Shown in pieces: positions 46,254 to 54,333 of a stretch of 64,000 bases of DNA; position 1 is the first letter of the stretch; every line of letters starts with the position of its first letter. A model generated the notes under the pieces. That model saw nothing but the letters and a program-made list of their open reading frames with translations. It was not told the origin of the DNA and made no database searches. The DNA is taken from NCBI RefSeq assembly GCF_001522585.2, contig NZ_CP013372.1, positions 372,001 through 436,000 on the forward strand, written 5' to 3'. Made by a program: the position numbers and the translations under genes. The stretch is from Burkholderia sp. NRF60-BP8 (GTDB taxonomy: Bacteria > Pseudomonadota > Gammaproteobacteria > Burkholderiales > Burkholderiaceae).

Positions 46254-46283
46254 TTGACAACGCGGCGCAGCACCGCCTATTTT
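46254..46283 (+). promoter_or_regulatory. Sigma70-like promoter upstream of the S10-type lipoprotein
   Basis: TTGACA (46254-46259) and TATTTT (46278-46283) with an 18-bp spacer, implying a 5' leader of about 220 bases. Confidence 0.5.
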
Positions 46284-46508
46284 TGTCATGTCGTAAATTT
46301 CAGTAATACAAAAGTGGTCCAAACTGCAGGGGGCGCGTCCTGGCATCATTCTCGCCGGCAGTTTGCTGTGTCTGTATCAAGTTCAGTCTCTTAGAAGTCC
46401 CATCCAACCGCCGATTGCCGACCGTGCAACGCGAGTGGCGGGTACGCCTGCGCGTTTCGCGGGCGTCGGCGGCCTTTGTGACGCGGTATCCGAAATCAAA
46501 GGGCAGAG

Positions 46509-48356
46509 ATGAAACCAGACAGGAGCAGTACCGGCAGCCGCCGCGTTCGTCGCGGCCGGCTGGGCGGGCTAGGCGCATTGACCGCCATGACACTGGCGCT
46601 CGCGGCATGCGGCGGCGACGATTCGTCGTCCGTCGGCGCGTCGAGCCTCGCACAGGCCACCGCGAGCCAGCAGGCCAGCGCGCAGGCGGCCGGCACCCAG
46701 GCGCCGGCGGCCAACCAGCCGTACGTCGACCTGGTCGCGTATTCGATGAACGCGACCGACGGCCTCGCGCCGTCGCAGGTGGCCGAGAAAGCGGCCGTCA
46801 TGCATTACCAGTGGAAGGGCGGCGGCAAGACGATCGACTACACGACGACCACCGGCCACCTGACCGCGCAGGACGCGAACGGCAATGCGGAAGCGTCGAT
46901 GTCGTATGTCGCGTACACGGCGCCCAGCACGAACGGCAAGCCGCGCCCGGTCACGTTCGTCTATAACGGCGGGCCGGGCTCGTCGTCGATCTGGCTGCGG
47001 CTCGGCTCGTTCGCGCCGACCCGCGTGGCCACGCCCGATCCGCTGTTCGGCAACAACTGGCCGAACTATCCGCTCGTCGACAATGCGGAAAGCCTGATCG
47101 ACACCACCGACCTCGTGTTCATCGACCCGCCCGGCACCGGGCTGTCGGAGGCCGTGTTGCCGAACACCAACCAGAAGTACTGGGGTTCCGACGCGGACGT
47201 GAACATCATGCGCGACTTCATCCAGCGCTACCTGAACGTCAACAGCCGCGGCACGTCGCCGATCTACCTGTACGGCGAATCGTACGGCACGCCGCGTACC
47301 GACATGCTCGCGCTCGCGCTCGAATCGGCCGGCGTGCACCTGACGGGCATCGTGCTGCAGTCGTCGATCCTGAACTACTTCGCGGATGCGGTGGAAGCGG
47401 TGGCGATCACGCAGTCGACCGAAGGGCTGCTGCTCGATACCGACACGGTGGCCGGCTATCTGCCCGGCTACGCGGCGGTCGCGGCGTACTTCAACCAGGT
47501 CTCGCCGGCGCCGGTGAACCAGGATCTGTACGCACTGCAGACGGAATTGTTCACGACGCTGATCTACAGCCAGTTGCAGAAGTACTCGCAGTCGTGGGTG
47601 TTGAGCCAGCTCGGCATTCCGGATGCGCTCGGCACGCCGGTGTTCCCGAGCGATGCGACGCTCAGGCTGTGGTCGATCCCGTCGAGCCTCACGCAGCAGG
47701 CGCTGCGCGGCTACTTCAACGCGAATCCGTTCGGCACGAGCCTGCTGCCGGGCACGACGATCGGCCGGTATGACGGGCGCGTGTCGTTGCCGAATTCCGA
47801 TCCGCGGCTGCAGACCGACGGCGATCCGTCCGACATCCTGATCTCGCAGCCGTTCACGAACGCGCTCGCGACGCAGATGCCGGACTATCTCGGCTACACG
47901 GCCCCGAACGCGACGTACCTGCCGCTGAACGACAACATCATCGGCGTCTGGGACTTCTCGCACGACGGCCAGCCGATGCCCGACACGATCCCCGATCTGC
48001 TCGGTGCGCTGCAGCTCAACCCGAAGCTTCGCGTGCTCGCGGAGAACGGCTACCACGATCTCGCGACGCCGTTCTTCAACACGGAGAAGCAGCTCGCGCG
48101 GCTGCAGACGGTCAAGGGCCTGAATCCGAAGCTGCAGGTGAACTTCTTCCAGGGCGGCCACATGACTTACCTGGACGACGTCGCCCGTCCGCTGATGAAG
48201 CGGGACCTGCAGACGTTCTACAAGGGCGCGCGGATTCCGACGGCGCTGACGCTGCGCATGCTGCCGCCGCCGTGGCCGGACGAAAACCCGCCCAGCGTGC
48301 CGACCGGCAGCGTCCCGGGCGCGACGGCCGCGACGACGCTGGCGGCCGCCCCGTGA
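46509..48356 (+). CDS. Serine carboxypeptidase (peptidase S10) family lipoprotein
   Basis: 615 residues. A lipobox (LALAAC, Cys34) follows a positively charged N-terminus, so it is probably a lipoprotein. The alpha/beta-hydrolase core has the S10 oxyanion motif NGGPGSSS (about 153-160), the nucleophile Ser258 in YGESYG and the catalytic His in GGHMTYLD near 568. Family members usually have about 450-500 residues, so long linkers are present. It would trim C-terminal residues of peptides in the envelope. An EF-hand-like small gene follows. Confidence 0.88.
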   Translation: MKPDRSSTGSRRVRRGRLGGLGALTAMTLALAACGGDDSSSVGASSLAQATASQQASAQAAGTQAPAANQPYVDLVAYSMNATDGLAPSQVAEKAAVMHYQWKGGGKTIDYTTTTGHLTAQDANGNAEASMSYVAYTAPSTNGKPRPVTFVYNGGPGSSSIWLRLGSFAPTRVATPDPLFGNNWPNYPLVDNAESLIDTTDLVFIDPPGTGLSEAVLPNTNQKYWGSDADVNIMRDFIQRYLNVNSRGTSPIYLYGESYGTPRTDMLALALESAGVHLTGIVLQSSILNYFADAVEAVAITQSTEGLLLDTDTVAGYLPGYAAVAAYFNQVSPAPVNQDLYALQTELFTTLIYSQLQKYSQSWVLSQLGIPDALGTPVFPSDATLRLWSIPSSLTQQALRGYFNANPFGTSLLPGTTIGRYDGRVSLPNSDPRLQTDGDPSDILISQPFTNALATQMPDYLGYTAPNATYLPLNDNIIGVWDFSHDGQPMPDTIPDLLGALQLNPKLRVLAENGYHDLATPFFNTEKQLARLQTVKGLNPKLQVNFFQGGHMTYLDDVARPLMKRDLQTFYKGARIPTALTLRMLPPPWPDENPPSVPTGSVPGATAATTLAAAP

Positions 48357-48411
48357 GCGACGGACGCGTTGTCGGCGGAACCCTCTATTCATCCATTGAA
48401 TGCGAGCGATC

Positions 48412-48831
48412 ATGTCCCTAATCCAATTGATGCGGCGTATGTCCCCGTTGATCGTGCTCGGTGCCGTGATGAGCAGTGCCTACGCGTTGCCGCCGCAGGC
48501 GGTGGCGCCGGTGAAGCTGCCGCAAGGCGGGCGCGGTGTCGACGGTCCGTTCTTTCCTGCCACGCGGGCGGCGCCGGTGTTGCCGTCGACCGGCGCGGCC
48601 TTGCAGCAGCAGGCGCAGCAGCGCGTCGACGCGAGGCTCGGCGGCAATACCGTGCTCAGCAACGGCGCAGCCGTGACGAAGGCGCAGGCGCAGAGCAGCG
48701 GGCTCGGCTTCGTGTCGAAGCACTTCGACGAGATCGATGCGAAGCACACCGGTCGCGTGACGATGAGCGACGTACGGCAGTTCATCCGGCAGCGGCAGGC
48801 GCAGGCGCAGCAGGAACAGCAGGACGAGTGA
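48412..48831 (+). CDS. Small exported protein with a degenerate EF-hand
   Basis: 139 residues from MSLIQLMRR; an ATG 12 bp earlier is an alternative. A signal peptide ends near SSAYA. The central part is low-complexity; from about residue 100 FVSKHFDEIDAKHTGRVTMS then DVRQFI reads as one EF-hand, with loop positions D, T, G, V and D kept but the third position changed to Lys, so calcium binding may be weak. The C-terminus is glutamine-rich. It follows the S10-type gene by 55 bp and may be transcribed with it. Confidence 0.65.
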   Translation: MSLIQLMRRMSPLIVLGAVMSSAYALPPQAVAPVKLPQGGRGVDGPFFPATRAAPVLPSTGAALQQQAQQRVDARLGGNTVLSNGAAVTKAQAQSSGLGFVSKHFDEIDAKHTGRVTMSDVRQFIRQRQAQAQQEQQDE

Positions 48832-48845
48832 CGTAGCAGGCAGGA

Positions 48846-48883
48846 CGGCGGCCGGTGCGGCTTGTCGGGCGCACCGGCCGCCG
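48846..48883. terminator. Perfect 14-bp hairpin between converging genes
   Basis: CGGCGGCCGGTGCG (48846-48859) and CGCACCGGCCGCCG (48870-48883) pair exactly around a ten-base loop; it serves both directions. Confidence 0.7.
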
Positions 48884-48902
48884 AATCGTCGGCGGGCTCG
48901 GC

Positions 48903-49982
48903 TTAAGGCGCGATCACCGTCATCCTGAACGGCCCGCCGTGCTCCGCCGCATGCGTAACCGCGTCGTTCGCGTCGTCGAGCGCGAAGGCCGTCACGTCGA
49001 ATTGTCCGAGGTCGAGCAGCCCGCCGCGAACGAGCCCGGTCATCAGCGTCACGGCTTGCGTCGGGTACATCCATTTGCCGCGCAGCGTGATGTCGTTGCG
49101 CATGATCCACGGATACGGCAGCTCGAGCCCGGCCCCGCCGAGCATGCCGACGCCGCCCATCAGCACCACGCGCCCGTACGGGCGAACCGCCATCACGGCC
49201 GCGCGCACCGTCGTCGCGGGCACCGACGGCGGCATCAGGTCGATCACGCAGTCGATCGGCCCCGGCGCCGCCTGCTGCATGCGGATGCGGTCTCCGGTTT
49301 CGTCGCCGGTCAGCTCGACCGTGCGCACGCGGTCGCCGAAGCGGCGTTCGAGATCCGCGAGCACGCGCACGTTGCGGCCGGGCGCGACCACGCAGCGCGC
49401 GCCCATTGCCAGCGCCACCGCGACGCAGGCGCTGCCGAAATGGCCGGTCGCGCCGCTGACGAGCACGATTTCGCCGGCGCGCAGGTCGGATGCCAGCAGC
49501 CCGCCGTAAGGCACGAGCAGGGTATTGAGCGCGCACCAGCGTGCGGCGTCGGCCGACGCGATCGCGCCGATGCGCACCGCGTTCTCGGTCGGCACGCGCA
49601 GCCGTTCGGCGAACGGACCGTCGTGAAAATAGCGCTGCAACTGCTTGCCGCCTTCACCGCGCGTGCTCCAGCCCTGCAGCACGATGTCGGGCATTCGCGC
49701 GTCGTCGCGCGAGCGGACGGTCGGGTCGCAGAACACCCAGTCGCCCGGCTGCAATTGCGTCGCGTCGGGGCCGGTTTGCCGGACCCGGCCGATCGCGCCG
49801 CAGCCGGGCACGATCGGCAGCTCAAGCGGATAGCGGCGCTCGCCGCTGAATACTTCCCGCGCATAGGGCAGAACCGGCGTCGCGACGACGTCCACGACGA
49901 CTTCGCCGGTGCCGAGCACGGGGTCCGGCATCGTTTCGATCGCGAGCGGCCCGCCGAACGACTTCAGAATCGCAGCTTTCAT
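48903..49982 (-). CDS. MDR-superfamily (zinc-type alcohol dehydrogenase-like) oxidoreductase
   Basis: 359 residues. GroES-like N-terminal half (MKAAILKSFGGPLAIETMPD) and a Rossmann half with VLVSGATGHFGSACVAVALA. The catalytic zinc ligand cysteine and the structural four-cysteine lobe are absent, so it is likely a zinc-independent quinone/enoyl-type reductase. AGGAAG precedes the ATG; the frame stays open upstream into the neighbour but without support. It is divergent from an XRE-type regulator 109 bp away that may control it. Confidence 0.85.
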   Translation of the reverse strand: MKAAILKSFGGPLAIETMPDPVLGTGEVVVDVVATPVLPYAREVFSGERRYPLELPIVPGCGAIGRVRQTGPDATQLQPGDWVFCDPTVRSRDDARMPDIVLQGWSTRGEGGKQLQRYFHDGPFAERLRVPTENAVRIGAIASADAARWCALNTLLVPYGGLLASDLRAGEIVLVSGATGHFGSACVAVALAMGARCVVAPGRNVRVLADLERRFGDRVRTVELTGDETGDRIRMQQAAPGPIDCVIDLMPPSVPATTVRAAVMAVRPYGRVVLMGGVGMLGGAGLELPYPWIMRNDITLRGKWMYPTQAVTLMTGLVRGGLLDLGQFDVTAFALDDANDAVTHAAEHGGPFRMTVIAP

Positions 49983-50091
49983 GACGCTTCCTGACGGTGG
50001 GGATGCGTCGATTCTGGCAGGCTTAGAATCTGCAACAAGGCCCGGCGCGAGCCCAGGATGGGCCGATACCACCCTGCCCGGAGCGAACCCG

Positions 50092-50883
50092 ATGACCGTC
50101 ACCACGCGAACCCCGTTCGGCGATTTCCTGCGCTCGCGGCGCAAGAAGCTGCGCCCGGAAGCCGTCGGTCTGCACGGCGGCCCGCGCCGGCGCACGCCCG
50201 GCCTGCGGCGCGAGGAGGTCGCGGAACTCGCGGGCATCGGCGTCGACTGGTACGTCCGGCTCGAGCAGGGGCGCGACGTCAACCCGTCGGAGGCGACGCT
50301 CGACGCGCTGGCGCGTGCGTTGCGGCTCGACAAGGCCGAAGCCGTCCATCTGCGCACGCTCGCACGGCGCGACGGGCCGCGTGCGTTCGTGCCGGAACAC
50401 GTGCCGCCGACCCTCGCGCGGCTCGTCGCGCACCTTCGGCAGCCTGCCTACGTGACCGGCCGGCGCTGGGACATCCTCGCGTGGAATGCCGCCGCGGCCG
50501 AGGTGCTCGGCTTCGACCGGCTGGCGCAAGCCGATCGCAATATCCTGGTCTACATGTTCGAGACGCCGCACGCGCGTGCGCTGTTCGCCGCGAGCTGGGC
50601 CGACGAGGCGCGGCGGATGATCGCGCTGTTTCGCACGAGCCACGATCTCTACGCGAGCGATCCGGCGTTCGTCGCGCTGGTCGCGCGATTGCGCGCCGGC
50701 AGCGCCGAGTTCGCGCAATGGTGGGATGCGCATGACGTGCGCAGCGGCGTGTCCGGCGAGAAAGTGCTCGTGCATGCGCAACGCGGCACGCAGCGCTACG
50801 AGTACGCGACGTTCCAGGCGAACGACGATCCCGCGCTGAAGCTGGCGATCTATACGCCGGTGAACGGCGATGAACGGGCCTGA
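50092..50883 (+). CDS. XRE-family regulator with MmyB-like ligand-binding domain
   Basis: 263 residues. The helix-turn-helix RRTPGLRREEVAELAGIGVD then WYVRLEQGRDVNPS (about 33-66) is that of the MmyB/actinobacterial-type XRE group, followed by the PAS-like MmyB domain with RRWDILAWNAAAAEVLG. CGGAG precedes the ATG. Such regulators usually sit opposite the oxidoreductase they repress, as here. Confidence 0.9.
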   Translation: MTVTTRTPFGDFLRSRRKKLRPEAVGLHGGPRRRTPGLRREEVAELAGIGVDWYVRLEQGRDVNPSEATLDALARALRLDKAEAVHLRTLARRDGPRAFVPEHVPPTLARLVAHLRQPAYVTGRRWDILAWNAAAAEVLGFDRLAQADRNILVYMFETPHARALFAASWADEARRMIALFRTSHDLYASDPAFVALVARLRAGSAEFAQWWDAHDVRSGVSGEKVLVHAQRGTQRYEYATFQANDDPALKLAIYTPVNGDERA

Positions 50884-50975
50884 TGCGGTCGTGACCGGCG
50901 CCACCGGGCGGCCGCGCAGCGAAGCATCGGCTTCATGCGCGACCGCAGGCGGTCAGGCGTAAGGGTGGGGGAGGC

Positions 50976-52454
50976 TCACGCCGCCCGTCGAGCGGATAGC
51001 CGATTCCACAGCATGCCGGAGCGGCTGCCGCTGCGGCAATACGCGAGCACCGGCTTCGGCAGCGTGTCGACCAGTGCGCCGAACGCGTCGACTTCCGCGT
51101 CGCCGATGCGGTCGCGCTCGACCGGCAGGTAGCGCGCGTCCATCCCCAGTTCGCGCGCGGCCGCGGCGATCTCGTCGAACGACGGCTGATCCACACCTTC
51201 GCCATCCGGCCGGTTGCAGATCACCGCACGAAAGCCCGCATTGCGGATCGCCTTCAGGTCGGCCGGCGTGATCTGCCTCGACGCGGTGAAGCCGGTCGCC
51301 GCGGCCGCCCGGCATTGCTCGATCGCCCGCGCGAAACAGCCGATCGCGAAGTCGACGTCCTGCTCCGTCGTGAAGCGCCCGAAACTGATGCGCACGGTAC
51401 GCCCGGCCGTTTCCGCGTCGAGGCCGATCGCGGTCAGCACGTGGGACGGTGCGCCGCTGGTCGAATTGCATGCGGAGGTGGACGACACGGCGAGCGCTTC
51501 GCCGAGCATGAACGGGAAGAAGCCCGGCGCATTGACCGTCAGGCTCAGCGTGTGCGGGATGCGGCGGGCGGCGGCCGCGTTCTGCGTGATGTCGCCGAGC
51601 GCGAACAGCGCGTCGGTGAGCCGCGCGCCGAGCGCAGCGATCCGCGCGGCTTCGCCGTCGAGTTTCTCGGCGGCGAGTTCGCATGCGACACCCATGCCGA
51701 CGATCTGATGCGTCGCGAGTGTGCCCGAACGCAGCCCGCGCTCGTGGCCGCCGCCGTGAATCTGCGGCGCGATCCGGCTCGCGATCTCGCGGCGGACGAA
51801 CAGCGCGCCGATCCCCTTGGGGCCGTACACCTTGTGGGCGGACATCGACATCATGTCGATGCCGAGCGCGCGCACGTCGATCGGCGTCTTGCCGAGCGCC
51901 TGCGCGGCGTCGACGTGGAGCAGCGCGCCGGCCGCGTGCACGATGCGGGCGATCGCGCCGATGTCGGTCAGCGTGCCGATCTCGTTGTTCACGAGCATCA
52001 GCGACACGAGGCCGGTGTCGGGGCCGAGCGCGGCCGCCACCGCGTCGGCGGTGATTTCGCCGTGGGCGTCGGGCGTCAGGAAAGTGACCTGCATGCCGCG
52101 CTTCGACAGGTTCGCCATCGTGTCGAGCACGGCCTTGTGCTCGAGGCGGCTCGTGATCAGGTGGCGCTTGCCGGTCGCGTTTTCCGCATAGCCCTTCAGC
52201 GCGAGGTTGTTCGATTCGGTGGCGCCCGACGTCCAGACGATCTCGTCGGCGTCCGCGCCGATCAGCGCGGCGACCTGCGCACGGGCGTGTTCGACCTTGT
52301 CCTTCGCTTGCCGGCCGGCGGCGTGCGAACTGGATGCGGGGTTGCCGAAGATGCCGTCGAAGCCGAGGCAGGCCGTCATCGCGTCGATCACGGCAGGGTC
52401 GGCGGGGGTCGTGGCTGCGTAGTCGAGGTAGTGCAGCGGGGTGGGGGCGCTCAT
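50976..52454 (-). CDS. Cysteine desulfurase (IscS/NifS-like) fused to a TIGR01244/DUF442 sulfurtransferase-phosphatase domain
   Basis: 492 residues. Residues 1-385 are a class V aminotransferase-fold cysteine desulfurase with the PLP lysine Lys208 (SAHKVYGPKG) and active-site Cys329 (SSTSACNSTSG). From about 386 a second domain begins (TASRQITPADLKAIRNAGFR, VICNRPDGEGVDQPS) and ends with Cys473 in AYCRSGSRSG, a C-x5-R loop. That domain is found elsewhere as the DUF442/Blh-type sulfurtransferase or phosphatase. The fusion suggests direct sulfur passing from Cys329 to Cys473. No iron-sulfur scaffold genes adjoin it, so a special sulfur-delivery role is likely. Confidence 0.9.
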   Translation of the reverse strand: MSAPTPLHYLDYAATTPADPAVIDAMTACLGFDGIFGNPASSSHAAGRQAKDKVEHARAQVAALIGADADEIVWTSGATESNNLALKGYAENATGKRHLITSRLEHKAVLDTMANLSKRGMQVTFLTPDAHGEITADAVAAALGPDTGLVSLMLVNNEIGTLTDIGAIARIVHAAGALLHVDAAQALGKTPIDVRALGIDMMSMSAHKVYGPKGIGALFVRREIASRIAPQIHGGGHERGLRSGTLATHQIVGMGVACELAAEKLDGEAARIAALGARLTDALFALGDITQNAAAARRIPHTLSLTVNAPGFFPFMLGEALAVSSTSACNSTSGAPSHVLTAIGLDAETAGRTVRISFGRFTTEQDVDFAIGCFARAIEQCRAAAATGFTASRQITPADLKAIRNAGFRAVICNRPDGEGVDQPSFDEIAAAARELGMDARYLPVERDRIGDAEVDAFGALVDTLPKPVLAYCRSGSRSGMLWNRLSARRAA

Positions 52455-52783
52455 GTCCGTCTCTTGCTCATTGCGTAGTGACGGAAATGATACGGGGGAC
52501 AGAAGGGAAAAAGGATCCAAAGTTGGCTGAGGATTCGGCTCGATGTGGAATAACGTTTTATCCATATGCGGAATGGGGAAATTTGTTTCTTTCCGGGCCG
52601 GCCGAGTGCGGCGGCGCCGGCATGCAGGCTCGCGCGCATCGAGCCTCTCGCCTTGCATCGATATTTCCCACCATCCGAATTCCTCACAAGATCCGCCCGA
52701 GACGATTTTTTCGGTAAGTGAGCGGTAAGTCGACTGGTCCTACAGTAGCCCCCGTTTCGACCGCCGACTCCAGGAAAACGATT
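52455..52783. other. Divergent promoter region of the desulfurase fusion and the mipA operon
   Basis: No gene. It contains the direct repeats at 52712-52730 for the mipA-kinase operon and an AT-richer part near 52540-52580. Confidence 0.6.
52712..52730 (+). promoter_or_regulatory. 11-bp-period direct repeat, candidate response-regulator site
   Basis: CGGTAAGT occurs at 52712-52719 and 52723-52730, 11 bp apart, just upstream of TACAGT (52741-52746), a possible -10. OmpR-family regulators bind such head-to-tail repeats, and one is encoded in this operon, so autoregulation is likely. Confidence 0.6.
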
Positions 52784-53599
52784 GTGAAAATTGCCGCCCG
52801 CCGCGCACGTCCGTTATGGCTGATTGCCGCTTCATTCGCACTGTCATCCGCTTCCGCATGGGCGGACGACGCCATGAGCCCGCCCGATTCCGATCATTCG
52901 GGGCTGACCATCCTCGACCACGCGACGAACGTCACGCATTGGGGATTGGGCGCCGGCGTCGGCGTCGAGCCGTCGGTCTACAGCGGCGACGGCACCCGCG
53001 TATTGCCTTTTCCGCTGGTCTACTTCGACAACAAATGGGTGCAGGCCATCGGCACCACCATCGATCTGAAAATCGGCAGCTGGAGCGGCGTCAATCTCGC
53101 GCTGCGTGGCCAGTTCTCGCTGTTCGACGGATACAAGGGCTCGGACGCACCGATCCTGAACGGCATGGACAATCGCAAGGGCGCGTTGTGGTACGGCCCT
53201 GCACTGTCATGGAGCACGCGCTTCGGCACGTTGTCGGGCAGTTTCCTGCTCGGCGGAAACAAGGGCGAACGCGCGAAGATCGGCTTCGAGAAGGCGTTCG
53301 CGCTCGGCGCGTTCTCGATCGCGCCGCATGTCGGCGTGGAATGGCTGAGCGACAAATACGTCGACTACTATTACGGCGTGCGACCATCCGAGGCACGTGC
53401 GTGGCGCGCCGCATACAGCGCGGGTTCGGCCGTGAACGTGTCGGCCGGCACCCGTATCGACTACCGGCTGACGAAGCAGCAGACGGTGTTCGTGGACGTG
53501 GGTGTGTCGCGTCTCGGCGACGGCATCACCGACAGTCCGCTCGTCGGAAGACGGGTCGTTCCCGAGGCCAGAATCGGCTACATGTATCGGTTCAAGTGA
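52784..53599 (+). CDS. MipA/OmpV-family outer-membrane protein
   Basis: 271 residues from a GTG with AGGAAAA upstream. A signal peptide ends at ASAWA. The mature protein alternates strands of an outer-membrane barrel, with GLGAGVGVEPSVYSGDGTRV near the start and the C-terminal ARIGYMYRFK ending in an aromatic-basic pair. The family scaffolds murein enzymes in E. coli and is often controlled by an adjoining two-component system. That system follows eight bases after its stop. Confidence 0.87.
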   Translation: MKIAARRARPLWLIAASFALSSASAWADDAMSPPDSDHSGLTILDHATNVTHWGLGAGVGVEPSVYSGDGTRVLPFPLVYFDNKWVQAIGTTIDLKIGSWSGVNLALRGQFSLFDGYKGSDAPILNGMDNRKGALWYGPALSWSTRFGTLSGSFLLGGNKGERAKIGFEKAFALGAFSIAPHVGVEWLSDKYVDYYYGVRPSEARAWRAAYSAGSAVNVSAGTRIDYRLTKQQTVFVDVGVSRLGDGITDSPLVGRRVVPEARIGYMYRFK

Positions 53600-53607
53600 G
53601 TGCGAGT

Positions 53608-54282
53608 ATGCCAAGAGTGGCGATTGTCGAGGATCACGAGCGCCTGGCCGGCCTGCTGGCTCAGGCCCTGGCCGCGGCGGGGATCGAATCCGATCGGTTC
53701 GGCAATGCTCGGGAAGCCGCTTACGGTATCGACCGGGCCGATTACGCGCTGCTGATCGTCGATCGAGGATTGCCCGACGGAGACGGCCTGGCGTTCTTGC
53801 GCACGCTGCGCGCGGCGGGGCGCATGATGCCTTGCCTGATGTTGACGGCGCGCGACGCGTTGCATGACCGCATCGACGGACTCGAAAGCGGCGCCGACGA
53901 CTATGTGACCAAGCCGTTCGAAATGAGCGAGCTCGTCGCCCGCGTCCGCACGCTGATGCGGCGCCCGGCGCTGCTCACGACGCTCGTCGCGTCGTTCGCG
54001 GATGTGACCGTCGACCCCTCGCAGCGCACGATGCGCTGTGGCGACCGGACGACACTGCTGGCGCCGGCCGAACTGCAGGTCCTGCTCTGCCTGATGGAAG
54101 CCGCGGGCCGGACCGTCCGACATTCGAACCTCGAGCATGCCGCATGGGGGCTCGCGGAGGCGGTCACGCCGAACGCGCTCGAGGTGACCGTGCACCGCTT
54201 GCGCAAGAAACTGACGGCGATCGGCGCAACGATGCGACTCGCCAATATCCGCGGCGCCGGCTTCGCGCTGCGCGACGCGTGA
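53608..54282 (+). CDS. OmpR-family response regulator (QseB/PmrA-like)
   Basis: 224 residues. Receiver with Asp52 (LIVDRGLPDGDG) and VTKPFEMSELVARV; the C-terminal winged helix ends NIRGAGFALRDA and contains NALEVTVHRLRKKL, as in the QseB/PmrA/TctD group. It lies between the mipA gene (8 bp) and its kinase (51 bp). The direct repeats upstream of mipA are its likely target. Confidence 0.92.
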   Translation: MPRVAIVEDHERLAGLLAQALAAAGIESDRFGNAREAAYGIDRADYALLIVDRGLPDGDGLAFLRTLRAAGRMMPCLMLTARDALHDRIDGLESGADDYVTKPFEMSELVARVRTLMRRPALLTTLVASFADVTVDPSQRTMRCGDRTTLLAPAELQVLLCLMEAAGRTVRHSNLEHAAWGLAEAVTPNALEVTVHRLRKKLTAIGATMRLANIRGAGFALRDA

Positions 54283-54333
54283 CGATGCTTCGCCGCGTTC
54301 CGCCGGTTGTCACGTCCTCGTAAGAGAACCACC

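Larger units (their letters stand above)
45811..46508. other. AT-rich 698-bp intergenic region
   Basis: The stretch 45890-46310 is strikingly AT-rich for this window and holds no convincing gene; a leftward 113-codon frame in it lacks a ribosome site and family features. It contains the nuclease terminator at its left and a promoter at 46254-46283 at its right. Confidence 0.6.

Noticed and set aside
45932..46273. 113-codon leftward frame in the AT-rich gap
   Set aside because: No ribosome site, no recognisable family, and open frames are expected there by chance.
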